Assembly (NCBI GenBank): GCA_945861595.1
Contig: CAMAVE010000008.1
Coordinates: forward strand, 1 to 48,240
DNA from: Synechococcus sp. UW140
GTDB lineage: Bacteria > Cyanobacteriota > Cyanobacteriia > PCC-6307 > Cyanobiaceae
Direction: 5' to 3'
DNA: 48,240 nt
Within the stretch, counting starts at the first letter, position 1, and each line of letters opens with the position of its first letter. Made by a program: the position numbers and the translations under genes. Positions 16,195-24,441 of the stretch are shown here, piece after piece. The notes under the pieces are model-generated. The model searched no databases, was not told the origin of the DNA, and was given only the letters and a program-made list of their open reading frames with translations.

Positions 16195-16392
16195 ATGTCA
16201 TTTGATATCAACACTCACGATTCCTGGGGCGTCGTGAATGTCGGCAACTTTCAGACCATTGAAGAGGCAAGACAAGTGTTCGCATCGATCTGTGAAGACC
16301 CTTGGTACAAGAGCGATGGAACGGTCAAGGGCGTGGAATTGGTTGACAATGCTGGCGCTAGTCAGCGATTGGATTGGTATGCCTTCCGGTAG
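16195..16392 (+). CDS. Small hypothetical protein (65 aa)
   Basis: An unrecognised soluble protein starting MSFDINTHDSWGVVNVGNFQ, with EEARQVFASICEDPWYKSDG and a C-terminal QRLDWYAFR. The pattern (beta strand, helix, beta hairpin, beta strand) looks like a compact alpha/beta domain. A weak AGAAG precedes the ATG. No signal peptide is present and neighbours give no clue. Confidence 0.65.
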   Translation: MSFDINTHDSWGVVNVGNFQTIEEARQVFASICEDPWYKSDGTVKGVELVDNAGASQRLDWYAFR

Positions 16393-16794
16393 GTTCGCTG
16401 TTGACTGGCATCACACAATTGGTCTCTGCACTTTTTCAGCGCCTTCTCAGGGAGGTGGTTGCCTCTTGATTCCTGGCCTTGGCTTCCTGGGCTTGGAGTC
16501 GATCAAGTAGGCACCTCAAAATCTCAGATCCAAGATCTCCGTTGTGATCCCAGCGCAGTGCTGTTGGCAAAAGATTGATCTGCTCGTGATTCATTGATCC
16601 TGATGCGTTGGATCAATGATGCCGAGGCGATCCGGCTGCTAGTGGTTGCTTGTATTACTTTTTGGGGGAAGAAATCCTAAAGACCCCCTAGGGAGCATCG
16701 CTTCCCTGGATCGTCAGGGCGGTTCTTGGAGGCTTGCGGGCGCCTTGCGGGTCGCCATCGGGTCCCTTGGGAGGGGCGGTTGCTTGTCGAGGCA
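16393..16794. other. Intergenic region without a supported gene
   Basis: About 400 bp with no convincing reading frame. A stem of GGGGG and CCCCC around 16667-16692 has a T-run only on its upstream side, so it is not a terminator for either strand. Confidence 0.35.
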
Positions 16795-16823
16795 ATAAAA
16801 AAGCGGACCCGCCTAGGACCGCT
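16795..16823 (-). terminator. Intrinsic terminator of the micro-membrane protein pair
   Basis: On the minus strand AGCGG and CCGCT arms, extended by CC/GG around an A-A mismatch, are followed by TTTTTTATT. It starts about 60 bp past the stop of the second small gene and fits as the end of that transcript. Confidence 0.8.
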
Positions 16824-16880
16824 CGATGACCAGGCCCCATCCTATGAAGTTCTGTGACGAGCCGTGGGCGGTTGCTCCGT

Positions 16881-17051
16881 TCAGGTCCGCTTCTCCCAGA
16901 TCCTTTCCAGCGCCTTCCGAAACTCGCCCTCGCTGAGGGGCCTTGCCAGTTTCCGTTTCCAAAAAACGCTGCCGATCCACCAGATCTGCAGACCGCCGAA
17001 GGCAAGGGCAACCAGACCCAGTTGGATGTATCCCCAGTTCAGGGTCTCCAT
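16881..17051 (-). CDS. Micro-membrane protein B (56 aa), paralogue of its neighbour
   Basis: The protein begins METLNWGYIQLGLVALAFGG and has one membrane helix, then a basic turn (FWKRKLARPLSEGEF) and a closing RKALERIWEKRT. A perfect AGGAGG lies 4 bp before the ATG at 17051, which fixes the start. The gene overlaps the end of the upstream small gene by 13 bp, so the two are probably co-translated. Both share the layout: N-terminal Trp, membrane helix, basic stretch, then FRxxLERIW. The family is unknown to me; the shared FR-LERIW helix may bind a partner on the cytoplasmic face. Confidence 0.75.
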   Translation of the reverse strand: METLNWGYIQLGLVALAFGGLQIWWIGSVFWKRKLARPLSEGEFRKALERIWEKRT

Positions 17052-17227
17052 TTCGCCTCCTCGTTCGCCTGTGTCCAGATCCGTTCCAAAGTCTGCCTGA
17101 ACTGAGTGGTGCTGGGGGTTCTGACCGTGAGGTGCCGTTTCAGGGCACTGCCGAACTGCCAGAACTTCAGGGCAAGGGCAAACGCAAAGACCGCCCAGGG
17201 AACCAGAATCCATTCCGGGTGGTTCAT
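17039..17227 (-). CDS. Micro-membrane protein A (62 aa), paralogue of its neighbour
   Basis: MNHPEWILVPWAVFAFALAL opens the protein and contains its one membrane helix. A basic segment follows (ALKRHLTVRTPSTTQ), then FRQTLERIWTQANEEAKWRP. The FRQTLERIW segment matches FRKALERIW in the overlapping downstream gene, and both keep the same helix-to-motif spacing, so they are tandem paralogues. AGGAG lies about 12 bp upstream of the ATG. Family and function are unknown. Confidence 0.72.
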   Translation of the reverse strand: MNHPEWILVPWAVFAFALALKFWQFGSALKRHLTVRTPSTTQFRQTLERIWTQANEEAKWRP

Positions 17228-17663
17228 CAGTGCCTGGCTCCTTTTGTGGTCATTCTGGAGCCGTGGGCAGTTCTGGGCGACCTGGGGGGCGGGGAAGGTA
17301 TCCCGGTGGACTTATTAGGGTTTTGATGGTTGCGAAGAGAAATTGATTGGAAGAAGTGATCGCCAAGACTGTTCTGTGGGCGATCGGCGGAGAGCCCCAA
17401 CCACGCTGGTCATTCCGCTCTTTCGCTGTCTGGCTCCCCAGGCTGAGCAGCTGACGTTGAGGTGCTCTCGGCGGGGGGTCCACTGAGGCGCTGGTATGGG
17501 ATTTCTGGGTCCTGGGTAATGCCGTTCTCGTTTTTTCGAATCCCATACCGCTTCAAGGAATGCGGGATGTCAGTCCTGTCTCAAGTTTGGACCTTTGTAT
17601 GGCGCCCAAAGCACCTGTACAACTGCAAGACCAGGTGTGCCCTTGTTGGTCTCATGATTTGAA
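17228..17663. other. Intergenic region with an 11-bp inverted repeat
   Basis: No gene is supported. GGTATGGGATT at 17493-17503 and AATCCCATACC at 17539-17549 form an exact inverted repeat with a 35-nt spacer. The part next to tRNA-Phe probably holds downstream tRNA sequence on the minus strand. Confidence 0.45.
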
Positions 17664-17736
17664 TGCCAGGACCCAGATTTGAACTGGGGACACGGCGATT
17701 TTCAATCGCCTGCTCTACCAACTGAGCTATCCCGGC
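17664..17736 (-). tRNA. trnF: tRNA-Phe (anticodon GAA)
   Basis: This is a complete 73-nt cloverleaf on the minus strand. The acceptor stem GCCGGGA pairs with TCCTGGC (one G-T pair). The D-loop segment AGCTCAGTTGGTAGAGC, the anticodon arm GGCGATTGAAAATCGCC with GAA, and the T-arm CCCAGTTCAAATCTGGG are all canonical. No CCA is encoded. Confidence 0.97.
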
Positions 17737-17766
17737 CCGTCGCCGGAGCGACCCGCAGATCTTAGA

Positions 17767-18630
17767 TCACGGGGTTCTGGCTACGGATTGGCGGCCCGCG
17801 CCCCCGCCCGCTTCGCGACCTCGCTGCAAGCCAGTCAGGGCGGCCCTGGCCTCCTGGCCCTGCCCTCTGGGGGCCATGGGCGCGCAGGCCTCGGGCGGGC
17901 TGCCCTTGGCCTCGACCGCCTCGCCCTCGGGTCTTGAGCGCTTCCTCCCTGGCGTCGGCTCCCGAAAGGGGGTTCTCGCCAGGCAGAGCAGGCCCTTCAC
18001 CTCCAGGCCCGCCTGCTCCAGGGCGGCGGCGGCGGCCAGGGCCGTGGCGCCGGTGGTGAGGATGTCATCCACCAGCCAGATCGGCTGGCGCTTGAGCTGG
18101 GGCAAGGCGGCCCGCTGGCCGGGCTGGAGGCGGAAGGCGTCCTCCTGGTTGCGGAGCCGTAGCTGGCGATCCAGGTGGTGTTGGCCCAGGGTCGGGCGGC
18201 TGCGTTGCAGCAGCGGCAGGGCCCGGGCGCCCAGGGGCGGTCCTTGCCCCTGCTGGGCGATGAGTTGCTGCACCACCAGGTTGGGCAGGGGATTGCCTTG
18301 CCGTTTCCAGCTGGGGATGGCCACCAGGATCGAGCCGCCGATCCCCCCGGGCACCTCCGCGGCCAGGGCCCGGGCCAGGCCCCGCAACACCGTCCCTTTC
18401 GGCCTTTGGCGCTGGCTGAGCAGCAGCAGTCGATAGGCCCCCTCATAGGGGCCCAGGCCAAGCCAGGGCAGGGGCGTGTCGCCCGTCAGACCCCCCGGGG
18501 CCAGGTCGAATGTTTCCCGGCAAGAGAGGCAGGGGCCAGGCTCATCCGGGGGATCGGCCCCGCCGCCGCACACGGGGCAGGGGCTGGTGCTGATCAGGTT
18601 GAGACTGGCCTGGAGCAGGGCCCTGAGCAT
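17767..18630 (-). CDS. comF: ComF-family phosphoribosyltransferase-like protein
   Basis: ComF proteins help bring single-stranded DNA into the cell during natural transformation. The N-terminal zinc motif is clear (CPVCGGG at about residues 18-24 and CLSCR at 33-37). The phosphoribosyltransferase signature is IWLVDDILTTGATALAAAAA, preceded by LRLRNQEDAF, a ComF hallmark. The C-terminal about 65 residues are a Pro/Arg/Gly-rich tail without homology that I can see, making the protein (287 aa) longer than the usual 220-240. dprA, another transformation gene, is also in the window, so natural competence is plausible. Confidence 0.9.
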   Translation of the reverse strand: MLRALLQASLNLISTSPCPVCGGGADPPDEPGPCLSCRETFDLAPGGLTGDTPLPWLGLGPYEGAYRLLLLSQRQRPKGTVLRGLARALAAEVPGGIGGSILVAIPSWKRQGNPLPNLVVQQLIAQQGQGPPLGARALPLLQRSRPTLGQHHLDRQLRLRNQEDAFRLQPGQRAALPQLKRQPIWLVDDILTTGATALAAAAALEQAGLEVKGLLCLARTPFREPTPGRKRSRPEGEAVEAKGSPPEACAPMAPRGQGQEARAALTGLQRGREAGGGAGRQSVARTP

Positions 18631-18741
18631 GGCCTGACGGTTAGCGAACCCGGCTTAAGGGTTCCCAGGGCCTCGCCGCTTTGCCAAGCCCAACGGCCTA
18701 GGGGCAGCTGTCAGCTGCCGAAGTCCTGGCCAGGGTTGGCT

Positions 18742-19020
18742 TCAGGCGTCGTTTGGACGGGGCATGGCCCGCAACATGGCCACCAGGGTGCGGTGGGCGT
18801 CTTCGCTATCGCTCAAGGGGTGGTCGAAGGGCACCAGCACGGGCTGGCCATCCACCTCCAGTTCCATGGCCTCAGGGCCCACCTTGCGCATCGTTGCGGT
18901 CTTGGCCTCGCTGATGCCGCCGTAATGGCGGGCGTAGGCCACCACCGCAGAGGCGTGGTCCTCGTTCATGTGTTTGCAGATCCGATCGCTCACGGCGGGG
19001 CTGAGGGGGTCGGCGGCCAT
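18742..19020 (-). CDS. DUF2470 domain protein (92 aa)
   Basis: Nearly the whole protein is one DUF2470-type domain: VSDRICKHMNEDHASAVVAY with the conserved MNEDH, then ARHYGGISEAKTATMRKVGP and LVPFDHPLSDSEDAHRTLVA. This domain also occurs at the C-terminus of pyridoxamine-phosphate-oxidase-like and heme-handling proteins, including heme-degradation relatives. Alone, its role is unknown. It lies upstream of comF (111 bp) and downstream of the 39-residue membrane protein on the same strand. Confidence 0.88.
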   Translation of the reverse strand: MAADPLSPAVSDRICKHMNEDHASAVVAYARHYGGISEAKTATMRKVGPEAMELEVDGQPVLVPFDHPLSDSEDAHRTLVAMLRAMPRPNDA

Positions 19021-19101
19021 GGCAAACGGGCGGTGGGGGTGGGGTGATTCTGGGGGCGAAGCGGTGTCGGCGGGGCCTTGGCGGGGCTTGGGGCCCTGGC
19101 C

Positions 19102-19221
19102 TCAGCCTGCGCCGAAGCGTTGCCAGAGCAGCACGGCCAGACGCAGGCCGCTGAAGCCCACATAGCCGGCCAGGATCACAAACAGGCCCATCGACAACAC
19201 CGTGCGCACGCGCTCGTTCAT
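19102..19221 (-). CDS. 39-residue single-helix membrane protein coupled to the sugar kinase
   Basis: Translation gives MNERVRTVLSMGLFVILAGY, then VGFSGLRLAVLLWQRFGAG. It has a basic N-terminus and one hydrophobic helix (about residues 9-33). Its ATG overlaps the TGA of the upstream kinase gene in an ATGA arrangement (19218-19221), which argues for real, coupled translation. The family is not known to me. It could be a membrane adaptor for the kinase or an independent small protein. Confidence 0.65.
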   Translation of the reverse strand: MNERVRTVLSMGLFVILAGYVGFSGLRLAVLLWQRFGAG

Positions 19222-20522
19222 GGGGCTGGGGTGGCCAGGGCCAAAGGATCAGTACCCATTCTCGCGCCAGGCTCTTGCTCGAGGGCGCCGAGCGCCAGCC
19301 GCGCCACCCCGGCGGCGGCCGAGAGGTTGGGCCGGTTCCACACCGGCAGCCCCAGGCAGCGTTGCCGCAGCAGCCGCCATTGGGGATTGCGGGCACCGCC
19401 CCCCAGGCTGATCACCCGCCCGATCGGTGGTGCCCCCAGCTCTCGGAGCCGCTGCCAGCCGGCCCGCTCGATCGCCGCCAGGCCCTCGAGCAAGCCCTGC
19501 AGGAACAGGGCATCACTCACCGGCCGCGGTCCCAGCACCGGCTCCAGGCCTGGATCGTCAACCGGGAAGCGTTCGCCGGGCCGGGGCAGGGGACGCAGCC
19601 GCAGGCCACTGGGGCGATCAGGATTGATCTGCCGGCTGAGTTCAGCCAGGTCCTGGTCTGAGAAGAATTGGCGCAGCACGCCGCCCCCGGCGTTGGAGGC
19701 GCCACCCACCAGCCAGCGCCCGCCCAGGCGATGGCAGCTGATACCAGGGCCGCTGATCGGCTCGGGACTGAATTGCTTCAGCACCAAGGTGGTGCCCAGC
19801 ACGGTGATGCCCTCGCCCGGCTGGGGATTGGCGGCCAGCACGGCCGCATTGGCGTCGGTGGTGCCTGCCACCACCAGGCATCCCGGCTCCAGATCCAACA
19901 GGGTGCGGGCGCAGGCTCCGAGAGCCCCCAGGCGGGTGCCGCTGGCCACCACTTCGGGCAGTTCGGATGCCCAGTTCTGGCTGCTAAGGGTGCCGCTCCA
20001 GCAGCTTTCAACCAAATCCCAGCCCAGCTTGAGGTTGTTGCCCTCCTCGCCCCAGCGCCAGTCGCCCAGGAGCCAGCCCATCAGCCAATCGGCCTGGTGG
20101 CGCAGCAGGCCGGGCCCATCGGCGCCTTGGCGCAGCGCCAGGGCCCGGACCAGGCTGCCGCTGGCGCTCGCCGCCGGACTGCCATCGGCCACCATGGCCG
20201 CGCAGGCTGGCTGCTGCTCGGGGCAGGCCCGGTGATAGGGGAGGGCGTCCCCCAAGGGACTGCCGTTGGGGTCACAGCGCAGCAACGTGCCAGAGGTGCC
20301 GTCGAGGGCGATCGCCCCGATCCGGCGGCGCAGGTCGGGCTCCAGGCTGGCCACCAGGGTGACCAGGCCATCGCGCCAACTGGCGGCGGCTTCAAACGGC
20401 CCCGGATAGGCGGCCTGGCGCTCCGCTACGAGCTTGCCCTGGCCGTTGAGCAGGGCCAGCCGCAGGCCACTGCTGCCAAGGTCCACGCCCAGGGCAAGGC
20501 CCACGCCCAGGGCACGATCCAC
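19218..20522 (-). CDS. FGGY-family carbohydrate kinase (D-ribulose kinase-like)
   Basis: An ATP-dependent sugar kinase of the FGGY fold. The N-terminal phosphate loop is LGVDLGSSGLRLALLNGQG; IGAIALDGTSGTLL and VVAGTTDANAAVLA lie in the middle; the adenosine motif is GRVISLGGGARNPQWRLLRQ. The compact size (about 430 residues) matches cyanobacterial and plant homologues reported to act on D-ribulose rather than xylulokinases proper, so D-ribulose is the likelier substrate (by analogy). The start is uncertain: GTG at 20522 lies in a repeated GC-rich stretch, and a GTG 18 bp further in is as good. Downstream it overlaps the 39-residue gene by 4 bp; upstream lies metK. Confidence 0.88.
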   Translation of the reverse strand: MDRALGVGLALGVDLGSSGLRLALLNGQGKLVAERQAAYPGPFEAAASWRDGLVTLVASLEPDLRRRIGAIALDGTSGTLLRCDPNGSPLGDALPYHRACPEQQPACAAMVADGSPAASASGSLVRALALRQGADGPGLLRHQADWLMGWLLGDWRWGEEGNNLKLGWDLVESCWSGTLSSQNWASELPEVVASGTRLGALGACARTLLDLEPGCLVVAGTTDANAAVLAANPQPGEGITVLGTTLVLKQFSPEPISGPGISCHRLGGRWLVGGASNAGGGVLRQFFSDQDLAELSRQINPDRPSGLRLRPLPRPGERFPVDDPGLEPVLGPRPVSDALFLQGLLEGLAAIERAGWQRLRELGAPPIGRVISLGGGARNPQWRLLRQRCLGLPVWNRPNLSAAAGVARLALGALEQEPGARMGTDPLALATPAP

Positions 20523-20579
20523 GCCCAGGGAACCCCCAGGGGCGTCCTTTGGCAGCTCCGGCAGGGCTTGGGCCAGGGC

Positions 20580-21848
20580 TTAGGCGGCGCCGACTTGGGC
20601 AGCCGTGACCTGCTTCAAGCTGGCGGCGATGGCGTCCACGTTTTCCCAGGGCAGGTTGAGATCGCTGCGGCCGAAGTGGCCGTAGGCGGCCACATCCTGG
20701 TAGAAGCGGCCACCCCGTTGCTGGGGCAGGTCGCGCAGGCTGAAGATTTCGATGATGGCCCCGGGGCGCAGGTCGAAGTGCTCCTGCACCAGGGCGGTGA
20801 GGCTGTCGTTGTCGAGCTTGCCGGTGCCGAAGCTCTCCACCAGGATGCTCACGGGCTTGGCCACGCCGATCGCGTAGCTGAGCTGCACTTCCACCTTGCG
20901 GGCCAGGCCGGCAGCCACCAGGGCCTTGGCCACGTAGCGGGCCGCATAGGCGGCGGAGCGGTCCACCTTGGTGGGGTCCTTGCCGGAGAAGGCGCCGCCG
21001 CCGTGGCGGGCGTAGCCGCCATAGGTGTCCACGATGATCTTGCGGCCGGTGAGGCCCGCGTCCCCCTGGGGGCCCCCCACCACGAACTTGCCGGTGGGGT
21101 TGACCAAGAAGCGGGTGGCTGGGGTGGCACCTGCGGCCTCCAGGTTGGGCTGGAGCGCCAGGTCGGCGGTGGCGGGCAGCACCACGTGGCTCCAGAGGTC
21201 GGCGGCGATGCGCTCGCGCATGGCCTTCTCTTCCGAGACGCCATCGATCTCGGCGGTGTGCTGGGTGGAGATCAGGATCGTGTCGATCGCCACGGGCCGG
21301 TCGTTGTCGTACACAACGCTCACCTGGGTCTTGCCGTCGGGCAGCAGGTACTCCAGGCTGCCGTTGTGGCGCACCTCGGCCAGGCGGCGGGCCAGCCGGT
21401 GGGCCAGGCTGATCGGCAGGGGCATCAGCTCCGGCGTTTCATCGCAGGCGTAGCCGAACATGATCCCCTGGTCGCCGGCGCCGATGCGATCCAGCGGATC
21501 GCCGTCGTGGTCGTCGGCCTCGTTCACGCCCTGGGCGATGTCGGGGGATTGCTGGTCGAGGGCGACCAGCACGGCGCAGCTGTGGGCATCGAAGCCGCCA
21601 GCGCGGGCGCCGTTGTAGCCGATGCCCTCGATTACGCCCCGCACCAGGGTGTTGAAGTCCACCCGGGCCGTGGTGGTGACCTCGCCGGTGATCAGGCAAA
21701 GCCCTGTGTTCACCACGGTTTCACAGGCCACCCGGCTGGCGGGATCCTGCTCCAGCAGGGCATCCAACACCGCATCACTGATCTGATCGCAGATCTTGTC
21801 GGGATGGCCCTCGGTCACCGATTCCGAGGTGAAGACGTAACGAGCCAT
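20580..21848 (-). CDS. metK: S-adenosylmethionine synthase
   Basis: MetK makes S-adenosylmethionine from ATP and methionine. The signature segments are all present: [20 protein letters not shown] (with the ATP-contacting His of GHPDK), [33 protein letters not shown]-like loop (here [19 protein letters not shown]) and [15 protein letters not shown]. At 422 residues it is the usual length. The ATG at 21848 begins the conserved MARYVF; an in-frame TTG 15 bp upstream is ignored. It is followed 57 bp later by the sugar kinase and preceded by the HAD phosphatase, all on the minus strand. Confidence 0.98.
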   Translation of the reverse strand: MARYVFTSESVTEGHPDKICDQISDAVLDALLEQDPASRVACETVVNTGLCLITGEVTTTARVDFNTLVRGVIEGIGYNGARAGGFDAHSCAVLVALDQQSPDIAQGVNEADDHDGDPLDRIGAGDQGIMFGYACDETPELMPLPISLAHRLARRLAEVRHNGSLEYLLPDGKTQVSVVYDNDRPVAIDTILISTQHTAEIDGVSEEKAMRERIAADLWSHVVLPATADLALQPNLEAAGATPATRFLVNPTGKFVVGGPQGDAGLTGRKIIVDTYGGYARHGGGAFSGKDPTKVDRSAAYAARYVAKALVAAGLARKVEVQLSYAIGVAKPVSILVESFGTGKLDNDSLTALVQEHFDLRPGAIIEIFSLRDLPQQRGGRFYQDVAAYGHFGRSDLNLPWENVDAIAASLKQVTAAQVGAA

Positions 21849-21971
21849 CCCGATGGGTGCCAAATCAAGTTGCCCAGCTTATGGCCAGGCCCCTGACCCC
21901 CTTGTGGGCCGGCGCACTACGGGCGAGCGATTCGCCCCTCCCTGGGCCCGACCGCTCCCGCCAACTTCCCC

Positions 21972-22751
21972 TCAACCGGCTGCCAGCACCCCCAGTTCCG
22001 ACCAGTGGTGGATGAGGGGATGGGGCTCCGCCAGGGGTGGCGGGCTGCTCCAGCCGGCCATGTAGCCCATGCAGAGTTGGGTTGGAATGCCAGCGGCGCG
22101 GGCCATCTGCAGGTCGCTGTTCGCATCGCCGATCAGGGCGCAGCGGCCCACCTCCAGCCCCAGTTCGGTGCAGAGGCCGTGCACGGCAGCTGGATCGGGT
22201 TTGCGCGGCCGGTGTTCGGCGCTCCAGAAGCCGGCAAACAGTCCTCCCAGCCCGTGGCTGGCGAGGAAATGCTCGATCCCGGCGCGGTCGTCGTTGCTGA
22301 TCACGGCGCACACCACCCCGGCGGCGTGGAGCTGCTCGAGCAGGGGGCGCAGGCCGGTGGTGAGGTTGCTGGTGCTGCCCGGTTCGCCGCTGCGGCGCCG
22401 GTCGCCCTGGTCGCTGGCGGCAAACACCGCCTCGCTGATCGCCAGGGCCTCCGGCCAGCCCAGGCCCACCTGGGCCAGGGCCGTGGCCGTGGCGATCAGG
22501 TTGTGGTCGCGGGCGGCTACGGCGGTAACGCCGGCCGGATGGATGCGGCCCTCCGCCAGGCCGTAGGCCCGCCCCAGCAACTCCCGCAGGGGCTCCCGCT
22601 GGGCATCCGCAACCTGCTCCAAACAGGCAAAAACCCTGGCCTCGGCCAGGGTGAGCAGGTCGGGTTCGCTGTGGCTCAAGGTGCCGTCCTTGTCGAACAG
22701 CACCGCCTCAACGTCGCCGAGATCGGCGCCGCGCAGCAGTAAGCGGGGCAT
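21972..22751 (-). CDS. HAD-superfamily phosphatase (phosphoglycolate phosphatase-like)
   Basis: A haloacid-dehalogenase-type phosphatase. Motif I is VEAVLFDKDGTLSHSEPDLL (the family DxDGT appears as DKDGT), motif II is VVCAVISNDDRAGIEHF, and motifs III/IV include HRPRKPDPAAVHGLC and CALIGDANSDLQMARAAGIP. A helical cap lies between motifs I and II (about residues 25-110), as in phosphoglycolate phosphatases, which clear the photorespiratory product; substrate is not certain. The start MPRLLLRGADLGD at 22751 was chosen over a longer open frame with no homology. It lies between rpsA and metK, same strand. Confidence 0.88.
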   Translation of the reverse strand: MPRLLLRGADLGDVEAVLFDKDGTLSHSEPDLLTLAEARVFACLEQVADAQREPLRELLGRAYGLAEGRIHPAGVTAVAARDHNLIATATALAQVGLGWPEALAISEAVFAASDQGDRRRSGEPGSTSNLTTGLRPLLEQLHAAGVVCAVISNDDRAGIEHFLASHGLGGLFAGFWSAEHRPRKPDPAAVHGLCTELGLEVGRCALIGDANSDLQMARAAGIPTQLCMGYMAGWSSPPPLAEPHPLIHHWSELGVLAAG

Positions 22752-22878
22752 GGCGGTAGGAACCCGAGGGAACGCAATGGACGGATGGCCAGCTTGGCAG
22801 TTCCGGCCAAGCTCCGAGGTGCGCCGTGTGTGCTTGAACGGCGCCGGCCTGCATCGTTTTCCCAGGCAGCACCTGTAC

Positions 22879-22916
22879 AAAAGCCCCTGCCAAAAGCGCG
22901 TGCTTTTAACAGGGGC
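22879..22916 (-). terminator. Intrinsic terminator of rpsA
   Basis: On the minus strand a long two-part stem (GCCCCTG with CAGGGGC, and AAAAGC with GCTTTT) is followed by TTTTG. It starts about 20 bp after the rpsA stop. Confidence 0.88.
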
Positions 22917-22938
22917 CAGGTCGACTTGCGCCGCAGGA

Positions 22939-24006
22939 TCAGTCGAGGGTGACGCCCATGGGCTCGTTCTCCTCGGCCTGCTCCAGCAGCATCTGCTTGT
23001 AGCGGGCGGCCATCTCCTCGGCCTTATCGAACACCTTCTGGGGATCGGTGAGCATGTCGCCGGGCTCGGGCTCGAGCGCCTTGGTGGAGAGGGAGATGCG
23101 GCCCCGCTCGGCGTCGAGGTCGATGATCATCACCTTCATCTGGTCGTTCACGTTGAGCACCGTGTGGGGGGTCTCGATGTGCTCGTGGCTGATTTCGGAG
23201 ATGTGCAGCAGGCCGCTCACACCACCGATGTCGATGAAGGCGCCGTAGGGCTTGATGCCGCGCACGGTGCCGATCACCACTTCGCCCACTTCGAGGCGAT
23301 TCATCTTGCGCTCCACCAGGGCGCGGCGATGGCTGAGCACCAGGCGGTTGCGCTCCTCGTCCACCTCCAGGAACTTGAGGGGCAGGAAGTCGGCCACCAG
23401 GTCTTCCTTGGGCTTGCGGGTGCTGATGTGGCTGCCGGGGATGAAGCCGCGCAGGCCTTCCACCCGCACCAGGGCACCACCACGGTTGGTGGCAAACACC
23501 TCGGAGTAAATGGTGGCGTCTTCTTTTTGCAGCTGGCGCACCCGCTCCCAGGCCCGCTGGTATTCGATCCGCCGGATCGAGAGGGTGAGCTGGCCGTCTT
23601 CGTTCTCTTCGCTGAGGATGAAGAACTCGCGCACTTCGCCGGGCTCAAGCACGTCGGAGATGCTTTCAACCCGGTTGATCGACACCTCCTGCATGGGCAT
23701 GAAGGCGGCGGTTTTGGCGCCGATGTCGATCATGGCGCCCTTGGGCTCCATGGCGAACACGGTGCCCTTCACCACGTCGCCGGGTTTGAAGTTGTAGTCG
23801 TACTTGCTGAGGAGGGAGGCGAATTCCTCCAGGGTGAAGCCCACCCCGTCCATGTCGCGCACGGCCGCCCGGCTGCCGGGGTCATCGGCGGTGGGCACCT
23901 CTTCCGGGATGGCCAGGTCGAGATCGAGCTCTGCGGCGATCTCCTGTTCCAGGTCAATGGGGCTGTCTGCCTCAAGGAGACTGACGTCGGAAGGGGTCAC
24001 GGTCAT
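22939..24006 (-). CDS. rpsA: 30S ribosomal protein S1
   Basis: S1 binds mRNA on the 30S subunit. Three S1/OB domains are visible: GDVVKGTVFAMEPKGAMIDI, the central segment with RGGALVRVEGLRGFIPGSHI, and VVIGTVRGIKPYGAFIDIGG with VSGLLHISEISHEHIETPH. Cyanobacterial S1 is shorter (about 300-370 residues, three domains) than the six-domain E. coli form; 355 residues fits. The start at 24006 (MTVTPSDVSLLEADSPIDLE) follows a clear candidate promoter about 80 bp upstream. The acidic N-terminal 60 residues are usual for picocyanobacteria. Confidence 0.97.
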   Translation of the reverse strand: MTVTPSDVSLLEADSPIDLEQEIAAELDLDLAIPEEVPTADDPGSRAAVRDMDGVGFTLEEFASLLSKYDYNFKPGDVVKGTVFAMEPKGAMIDIGAKTAAFMPMQEVSINRVESISDVLEPGEVREFFILSEENEDGQLTLSIRRIEYQRAWERVRQLQKEDATIYSEVFATNRGGALVRVEGLRGFIPGSHISTRKPKEDLVADFLPLKFLEVDEERNRLVLSHRRALVERKMNRLEVGEVVIGTVRGIKPYGAFIDIGGVSGLLHISEISHEHIETPHTVLNVNDQMKVMIIDLDAERGRISLSTKALEPEPGDMLTDPQKVFDKAEEMAARYKQMLLEQAEENEPMGVTLD

Positions 24007-24441
24007 GGGGGAGGTGGCGGACTGCCTAGGGCAGGGCGAGGGAATCGGCGCCAACGTCCGCCGACGTCAGGCGCAGAATCAATCACTATACAAAAAGCGG
24101 TTTTTGCCCCCTGATCTGGGATTGGATTCGCCCAGCCAGGCCCCAGACCCCACCGGCAGCCAGAACCACCTAGCTCCCGTCCCCCCAACCCAGGACCACT
24201 CCCCTCGCCAGGTCCCAGCCAGCTAGGCCCGAGCCGTCACGCGTGACCCGTCAGGCTTGAGCCGAAAAGCCTGGGAGCTCGCAGCTCAGCCGTCAGGTCT
24301 GGGCGTCCAAGACTGGGCTGAACAGCCAGCACGTCATTAGAAAAGTTGATCGAAAGGGCGACTGCGAAGGGGTCGCCAGCGTGATGAGCGGGCCGAGACC
24401 CAGGCTTCTGCGCCTAGGCCCATGGCTTGAGGGGGCGAGCC
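24007..24441. other. Intergenic region between nrdR and rpsA
   Basis: No gene is supported in 435 bp. The rpsA-proximal part holds a candidate promoter (24085-24090). The rest is C-rich with short repeated words around GTCAGG and AGCC, and the ACGCGT core at 24239-24244; I cannot assign a role. Confidence 0.4.
24085..24090 (-). promoter_or_regulatory. Candidate -10 element of rpsA
   Basis: TATAGT on the minus strand, 79 bp before the rpsA ATG, in a local AT-rich patch of an otherwise GC-rich region. No good -35 box is seen at 17 bp spacing. Confidence 0.4.

Noticed and set aside
16667-16692. GGGGG/CCCCC stem
   Set aside because: The T-run is upstream of the stem, so it cannot act as an intrinsic terminator on the plus strand, and the minus strand has A residues instead.
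19668-21896. Plus-strand open frame of 742 codons
   Set aside because: It lies antisense to the sugar kinase and metK, both clear families; the frame is an artefact of GC-rich codon use and is full of His/Gln/Gly.
22651-24114. Plus-strand open frame of 487 codons
   Set aside because: Antisense to rpsA and the HAD phosphatase, with no family resemblance.
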